Shown here one piece after another: positions 59,494-64,000 of a stretch of DNA of 64,000 nt. Each line of letters begins with the position of its first letter. Position 1 is the stretch's first letter. The notes below the pieces were generated by a model. The model did not search any database, was not told where the DNA came from, and worked only from the letters and a program-made list of their open reading frames with translations. The DNA is from an uncultured Lachnoclostridium sp. GTDB lineage: Bacteria; Bacillota; Clostridia; Lachnospirales; Lachnospiraceae. The position numbers and the translations under genes are program-made. Location: the NCBI GenBank assembly GCA_946499505.1, contig CAMMSL010000005.1, forward strand, positions 1 to 64,000. The letters run 5' to 3'.

Positions 59494-59745
59494 TTATCCT
59501 TTCAGTCCTCTTGACTGTCTGTCCATATCTTCAATCACTATATCGTAGATCTCGCCGAGAGTGGAACAGTATTCAAGAACTTTCCACGGTTCGTTTGTGT
59601 GGAAGTGGATTTTGATAAGCTCTTCATCTCCGACGGCCAGCAGACAGTCGCCTTTAAAATGTTCTGTAAAGTAATCGCTGATCACATCTTCATCAAGGTC
59701 TTCACCTTCAATCAGAAGCTGGGTGTCATATTTAAACTCCAGCAT
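59494..59745 (-). CDS. Stand-alone DAK-phosphatase-like domain protein
   Basis: An 83-residue protein that resembles the C-terminal domain of YloV/DAK-type proteins: YDTQLLIEGEDLDEDVISDYF, GDCLLAVGDEELIKIHFHTNEPWKVLEYCSTLGEIYDIVIEDM. The HFHTNEP run matches the family's HVHTNDP segment. The kinase and other domains are absent, so it is either a trimmed paralogue or a binding domain on its own. It lies within the V-ATPase operon between the GNAT gene and ntpD, with GGAGG before the ATG. Function unknown. Confidence 0.75.
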   Translation of the reverse strand: MLEFKYDTQLLIEGEDLDEDVISDYFTEHFKGDCLLAVGDEELIKIHFHTNEPWKVLEYCSTLGEIYDIVIEDMDRQSRGLKG

Positions 59746-59774
59746 ATGTGTACCTCCCTTTGTGCTATAGAATA

Positions 59775-60215
59775 TTATGTCAGGTGCTTTTCCATATAGA
59801 CGCAGGTGAAAGTCTCTCCATGTATCACCCTGTCAGGATATGCAGTATATCCCAGTTTTTCATAAAATCCGATGGCTGTATCCCGGCTTTCAAGCGCGAT
59901 TTTTGTACAGCCGAGCTCGAGCGCCCATTTTTCCGCTTCCAGCACTGCCTGCCGTCCCAGCCCTCTGCCCCGGTATTCAGGGAGTACGACAACGCGTCCA
60001 AGCATCATGGCTTTATTGCCGTACTCATATAACCGGCAGGTCGCGACCGGGAAATCATCATCCAGCAGGACAATATATTTGGAATCCGGTGTATCGTGCT
60101 CGTCAAATTCCTCGCGCAGAGTGATATGATATTGTCTTGCCATTGCCTGAATCCGCACATAATATGCACCTGCCTGCTGCCAGGTCTCGACAGCTCGTAT
60201 AACCTGTATGCTCAT
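59775..60215 (-). CDS. GNAT-family N-acetyltransferase
   Basis: A 146-residue acetyltransferase. The acetyl-CoA loop is VVVLPEYRGRGLGRQAVLEAEKWA (R/Q-x-x-G-x-G/A type), followed by LGCTKIALESRDTAIGFYEKLGY. It is close to the ElaA/YjcF-like small GNAT group. It sits 6 bases after ntpB in the V-ATPase operon. The substrate is unknown. Confidence 0.88.
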   Translation of the reverse strand: MSIQVIRAVETWQQAGAYYVRIQAMARQYHITLREEFDEHDTPDSKYIVLLDDDFPVATCRLYEYGNKAMMLGRVVVLPEYRGRGLGRQAVLEAEKWALELGCTKIALESRDTAIGFYEKLGYTAYPDRVIHGETFTCVYMEKHLT

Positions 60216-60221
60216 TTATTT

Positions 60222-61607
60222 CTATTCCTCGGACACCGGCTTATAGTATTTATCCAGTATCTTCGTATCCACTCTGTCCAGTTCTTCTCTCGGCAGTCTT
60301 CCGAGCAGTTTCCAGCCGAGATCCAGAGTCTCTTCCATACTGCGGTTTTCTTCCACGCCCTGTCCGATATATTTCTCTTCAAATTCTTTTCCGAATTCCA
60401 GATATTTCTTGTCGATCGGGGAGAGCTCATCCTCGCCGATTACGGACGCAAGATTTCTCGCATCGCCTACTTTCGCATAGGCGGAGAAGAGCTGGTTTGC
60501 CAGATCCTGATGATCCTCTCTCGTATAGCCCTCGCCGATGCCGTCTTTCATCAGACGGGAAAGTGAAGGCAGGATGTTGATCGGCGGATAGATGGACTGT
60601 CCGTGAAGCGGGCGGTCCAGCACGATCTGTCCCTCGGTAATATAACCTGTCAGGTCGGGGATCGGGTGTGTGATGTCGTCGTTGGGCATAGTCAGGATCG
60701 GAAGCTGTGTCACCGAGCCGTTTATGCCCTCCACGATACCCGCGCGCTCGTAGATAGTTGCCAGTTCACTGTACAGATATCCCGGATAACCTTTACGGCT
60801 GGGAATCTCTCCTTTGGAAGAGGATACCTCACGCATTGCCTCGGCAAAGGAAGTCATATCCGTCAGGATTACGAGGATATGCATATTTTGTTCAAATGCA
60901 AGATATTCTGCCACGGTGAGAGCTACTTTTGGTGTGATCAGACGCTCTACTACAGGATCGTTTGCAAGATTCAGGAACATTGCCACATGATCTGCAACTC
61001 CGCTCTCCTCGAATGTATTGCGGAAGAAATCGGCGACATCATGCTTTACGCCCATGGCCGCAAACACAATAGCAAATTTTTCATCCGAATTCTCGCCAAG
61101 TGATGCCTGTTTTACGATCTGCGCGGCAAGCTGGTCATGAGGAAGTCCGTTTCCTGAGAAGATCGGGAGTTTCTGTCCGCGGATCAGAGTGGTAAGCCCG
61201 TCGATTGCGGAGATACCGGTGTGGATATAGTTTCGCGGATACTCTCTGCGGACAGGGTTCAGCGGCAGTCCGTTTACGTCTCTTTTTAATGTAGAGACGA
61301 TCGGTCCCAGATCATCAATGGGCTGGCCGATTCCGTTGAATGTACGCCCCAGCATATCCGGGGAAAGTGCGATCTCCATGGGATGTCCGGTCAGCTTTGT
61401 GTGTGTATTTTTCAGGGACATATTTTCTGAGCCCTCAAATACCTGAATGATAGCTTTATCCTCATAGATCTCTACGATACGTCCGATTTTGTGTTCGGTG
61501 CCGTCCACGACGAATTCCACAATCTCATCGTAAAATGCGTCCTGCACACCCTCAAGAGCGATCAGAGGTCCGTTGATGCTGCTTAAGCCTAAATATTCAA
61601 TTGACAT
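60222..61607 (-). CDS. ntpB: V-type ATP synthase subunit B
   Basis: A 461-residue regulatory subunit of the V/A-ATPase head. [17 protein letters not shown] opens the beta-barrel; [17 protein letters not shown] takes the place of the P-loop (degenerate, as expected for B); [16 protein letters not shown] and the end [15 protein letters not shown] follow family order. It alternates with subunit A in the A3B3 ring and shares the nucleotide sites. Confidence 0.95.
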   Translation of the reverse strand: MSIEYLGLSSINGPLIALEGVQDAFYDEIVEFVVDGTEHKIGRIVEIYEDKAIIQVFEGSENMSLKNTHTKLTGHPMEIALSPDMLGRTFNGIGQPIDDLGPIVSTLKRDVNGLPLNPVRREYPRNYIHTGISAIDGLTTLIRGQKLPIFSGNGLPHDQLAAQIVKQASLGENSDEKFAIVFAAMGVKHDVADFFRNTFEESGVADHVAMFLNLANDPVVERLITPKVALTVAEYLAFEQNMHILVILTDMTSFAEAMREVSSSKGEIPSRKGYPGYLYSELATIYERAGIVEGINGSVTQLPILTMPNDDITHPIPDLTGYITEGQIVLDRPLHGQSIYPPINILPSLSRLMKDGIGEGYTREDHQDLANQLFSAYAKVGDARNLASVIGEDELSPIDKKYLEFGKEFEEKYIGQGVEENRSMEETLDLGWKLLGRLPREELDRVDTKILDKYYKPVSEE

Positions 61608-61622
61608 GATAATCGGTCCTCC

Positions 61623-63401
61623 TTATGCATTTTTTTCCAGTACCCGCTGATAGAATGCATCGATATCGCGGTGGTATTGTGCAAACATTTCCAGACGGTC
61701 ATTGGGCACATCATATTTGATGGCGATGATCCGGTCGAAAATGTTCTCGGATTTCAATACAGACATCGGATGCCCCATAGTGACAAGGGCGCGGGCCTGT
61801 TTATAGAGATACAGGATCGTGTCCATCATGAGAAACTGTTTCTCAAGCGACACACAGGTATCATCTTTGTGGAACGCATTCTGCTGCAGAAAGCCCAGGC
61901 GGATCACACGGGCAATCTCGAGCACCAGTTTCTGGTCGTCCGGGAGCACGTCGCTTCCGATCAGTTTTACGATCTCCAGCAGGCTGCTCTCCTGATTTAA
62001 CAGCGCCATCAGACGGTTGCGGTAGTCTACGAATTTCGGCGATACATTGTCCTGATACCAGTGACTCAGGTCATTCAGATATTCACTGTAACTGGTCAGC
62101 CAGTGGATTGCCGGGAAATGTCTGGAATATGCAAGGCTCTTGTCCAGTCCCCAGAAACAGCGCACAAAACGTTTGGTATTCTGGGTGACAGGCTCGGAAA
62201 AATCGCCGCCCTGCGGTGACACTGCTCCGATAATGGTAACGGAACCGTCGGTACCGTTTAAGTTGTGCATCATGCCTGCACGCTCGTAAAATGCAGACAG
62301 GCGGGATGCAAGGTATGCAGGGAAACCTTCCTCTGCGGGCATTTCCTCCAGTCGTCCGGAGAGCTCGCGGAGCGCCTCTGCCCATCTTGACGTAGAGTCC
62401 GCCATGATCGCCACGTCGTACCCCATATCGCGGTAGTATTCCGCAAGGGTAAGTCCGGTGTAGATACTTGCCTCGCGGGCGGCCACCGGCATATTTGACG
62501 TGTTGGCGATCAGAGTGGTGCGGTCCATCAGAGGATTCCCGGTCCTCGGGTCGGTCAGTTCGCCGAATTCTTCCAGAACCTGTGTCATCTCGTTGCCGCG
62601 CTCGCCGCAGCCAATATAGATGATGATATCTGCATCCGCCCATTTTGCGATCTGATGCTGCGTCATTGTTTTTCCTGTTCCGAAACCGCCGGGAATAGCG
62701 GCTGTTCCTCCCTTGGCAATGGGAAACATAGTGTCAATGATACGCTGTCCCGTGATAAGCGGTACAGACGCCGGAAAACGGTGATGTGTGGGACGCGGCA
62801 CACGGATGGGCCAGTGCTGCGTCATGGTCAGCTCCTTTTTGCTTCCGTCAGAAAGTTCCAGTGTGAGAATCGTCTCGTCAATGGTGTATTCTCCGTCCGG
62901 AACTGTGTCAATTACTGTCCCTTCCACATCGGGCGGCACCATACATTTGTGCACAATGGCGTGCGTCTCCGGAACTTCCGCGATAATATCGCCGCCGTGG
63001 AGATACTGGCCTTTTTCAACAGTAATATGCGTCTGCCATTTTTTCTGGCGGTCCAGTGAGTCTACACTGACACCGCGCGTGATGAAAGCGCCGCCGGAGG
63101 ATTCTGCGATTCGTTCCAGCGGACGCTCGATTCCGTCAAATATATTGTTCAGGATACCGGGAGCAAGAGTAACCGAGACCGCGCTGCCGCTTGCCAGGAC
63201 TTCCTCTCCCGGCCGAAGTCCTGTTGTCTCCTCATATACCTGTACTGTGGTCATATCCTTGTCAAGGGCAATGACCTCGCCCACCAGTTTCTGTTTTCCG
63301 ACATAGACCATCTCGGACATACGGAAACCGGTATTTCCCTTCAGGTAGATGACAGGACCGTTAATGCCGTAGATCGTTCCTGTATTAAGCAATGCCGTCA
63401 C
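61623..63401 (-). CDS. ntpA: V-type ATP synthase subunit A (catalytic)
   Basis: A 592-residue catalytic subunit. The P-loop is GGFGTGKT (238-245). The non-homologous region, between about 110 and 190, marks it as V/A-type rather than F-type. [31 protein letters not shown] is the conserved segment around the catalytic site. With B it hydrolyses or makes ATP coupled to H+ or Na+ flow; the ring subunit that decides the ion is outside the window. It overlaps subunit E by 17 bases. Confidence 0.95.
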   Translation of the reverse strand: MTALLNTGTIYGINGPVIYLKGNTGFRMSEMVYVGKQKLVGEVIALDKDMTTVQVYEETTGLRPGEEVLASGSAVSVTLAPGILNNIFDGIERPLERIAESSGGAFITRGVSVDSLDRQKKWQTHITVEKGQYLHGGDIIAEVPETHAIVHKCMVPPDVEGTVIDTVPDGEYTIDETILTLELSDGSKKELTMTQHWPIRVPRPTHHRFPASVPLITGQRIIDTMFPIAKGGTAAIPGGFGTGKTMTQHQIAKWADADIIIYIGCGERGNEMTQVLEEFGELTDPRTGNPLMDRTTLIANTSNMPVAAREASIYTGLTLAEYYRDMGYDVAIMADSTSRWAEALRELSGRLEEMPAEEGFPAYLASRLSAFYERAGMMHNLNGTDGSVTIIGAVSPQGGDFSEPVTQNTKRFVRCFWGLDKSLAYSRHFPAIHWLTSYSEYLNDLSHWYQDNVSPKFVDYRNRLMALLNQESSLLEIVKLIGSDVLPDDQKLVLEIARVIRLGFLQQNAFHKDDTCVSLEKQFLMMDTILYLYKQARALVTMGHPMSVLKSENIFDRIIAIKYDVPNDRLEMFAQYHRDIDAFYQRVLEKNA

Positions 63402-63972
63402 CTCCTAAAAACATAAATTTATCGTATTCGTTGCGCAGCTGTGTTTTAAATGAATTGTCTATGAGGATGTTGCGGGAGCGGATGACTGCGCGGACACCGC
63501 CGATAAAATCCTCTGCGCTGATCGTGAGATGAACTCTTGTGGCATCCTCGAGATCGGAACGCTTTTTCTCATCCGATGGATTAATATAAATAACAACCGG
63601 ATCCTCACCGGCATAATGTACTGCCTGACGGATACAGCGGATGAGAAAGTCATTGTAGGCTTCCGTCTTCATATAATCATCAACGAGGCTTTCCGCCTCT
63701 TCGAATATCTTGTCCTTAAGTTCCTGCTGGACTTTTCCCTGCTGCCGCTTGATCTCGAGCTGGGACTTTGCAACCGCCTGATTTAAAGATAATCTGGCAT
63801 TGGTCGTCTCTGCCTTGATCCGAGTCTCCGCCTGACGCAGGGCTTCTGCTTTGTGATCTTCAAATACTTTTTCCAGCGCTTCGCGATGGGAATCAATGAT
63901 CGCGTTACCCTCAGCGCGTGCCTGCTCCATGGAAGCAGACTGCATCTGTGCAAGTTTTTCTTCAAGAGTCAA
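63385..63972 (-). CDS. ntpE: V-type ATP synthase subunit E
   Basis: A 195-residue stator subunit: a long charged N-terminal helix (about 1-105) and a globular end with VRAVIRSRNILIDNSF, typical of E subunits. The start is TTG at 63972, with AAAGGAGGG upstream at good spacing; no ATG fits the family start. It links the A3B3 head to the membrane sector as part of the peripheral stalk. Further subunit genes should lie beyond the window end. Confidence 0.9.
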   Translation of the reverse strand: MTLEEKLAQMQSASMEQARAEGNAIIDSHREALEKVFEDHKAEALRQAETRIKAETTNARLSLNQAVAKSQLEIKRQQGKVQQELKDKIFEEAESLVDDYMKTEAYNDFLIRCIRQAVHYAGEDPVVIYINPSDEKKRSDLEDATRVHLTISAEDFIGGVRAVIRSRNILIDNSFKTQLRNEYDKFMFLGGDGIA

Positions 63973-64000
63973 GAGGAATCCCTCCTTTATAGTTTTAATC

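Overview
The window reads as chromosomal DNA of a low-to-mid GC Gram-positive anaerobe, most likely a gut Lachnospiraceae (Clostridia). The reasons are strong AGGAGG ribosome sites, TTGACA/TATAAT promoters, short genes with ATGA-type overlaps, a T-box leader, a V/A-type ATPase operon, a YesM/YesN-type two-component pair with a carbohydrate ABC importer, and small families typical of that group (proteins resembling DUF6472 and DUF6145). No rRNA, tRNA, CRISPR array, transposase or phage structural gene was seen.

Layout. 1-5.2 kb: the end of a sensor kinase with its OmpR-type regulator, an ECF sigma factor with a membrane anti-sigma partner, a PadR/DUF2812 pair behind two identical operator dyads, and a flavin-reductase-like protein. 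5.1-7 kb (minus): MarR regulator and a YczE-like membrane protein fused to a cytidylate-kinase-like domain. 7-11 kb: an AT-rich gene-free stretch, phosphoesterase and VanZ genes, then a T-box riboswitch controlling a CstA-family transporter. 11-15.4 kb (minus): a five-gene operon with two ABC transporters and a GntR/YtrA regulator, then a stand-alone cytidylate-kinase-like gene. 15.6-24 kb: a DUF6472-like protein, a HAD phosphatase, a HIRAN protein, and an AT-rich cargo block (WYL regulator, PLD-helicase-DUF3427, Nudix, KAP NTPase) that looks like a defence island. 24-29 kb: an MrfA/YprA-like helicase overlapping a UvrD-like helicase. 29-34 kb: TrkH/TrkA potassium uptake, an rRNA/tRNA methyltransferase, ornithine carbamoyltransferase behind twin ARG-box-like repeats, and a TetR regulator. 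34-40 kb: GT8 glycosyltransferase, DUF308 protein, coiled-coil protein, FtsH, radical SAM protein. 40-51 kb: a rhamnoside-use locus (GH78, YesM/YesN, binding protein, two permeases, second GH78). 51-54 kb: BirA, DUF6145-like protein, an Rpn-type nuclease with a 12-bp coding repeat. 54-58.6 kb (minus): VWA lipoprotein, XpaC, binding-protein-like protein, TelA. 58.8-64 kb (minus): V-ATPase E, A, B, then a GNAT and a DAK-like domain protein, then D.

How the parts work together. The rhamnoside locus is a complete sense-import-hydrolyse unit, and the promoters of its first hydrolase and of its binding protein share a C-rich two-part element that the AraC-type regulator may bind. Ion and envelope functions recur (Trk, V-ATPase, TelA operon, FtsH, DUF308, ECF sigma).

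The most unusual signal is a pair of small three-hairpin RNA elements with identical loop sequences and compensatory stem changes. One lies upstream of trkA. The other sits just past the V-ATPase operon, pointing back into it, and is followed by a terminator hairpin. They may be an ion-sensing riboswitch (the Na+-I/DUF1646 class comes to mind), with the second copy controlling an antisense transcript.
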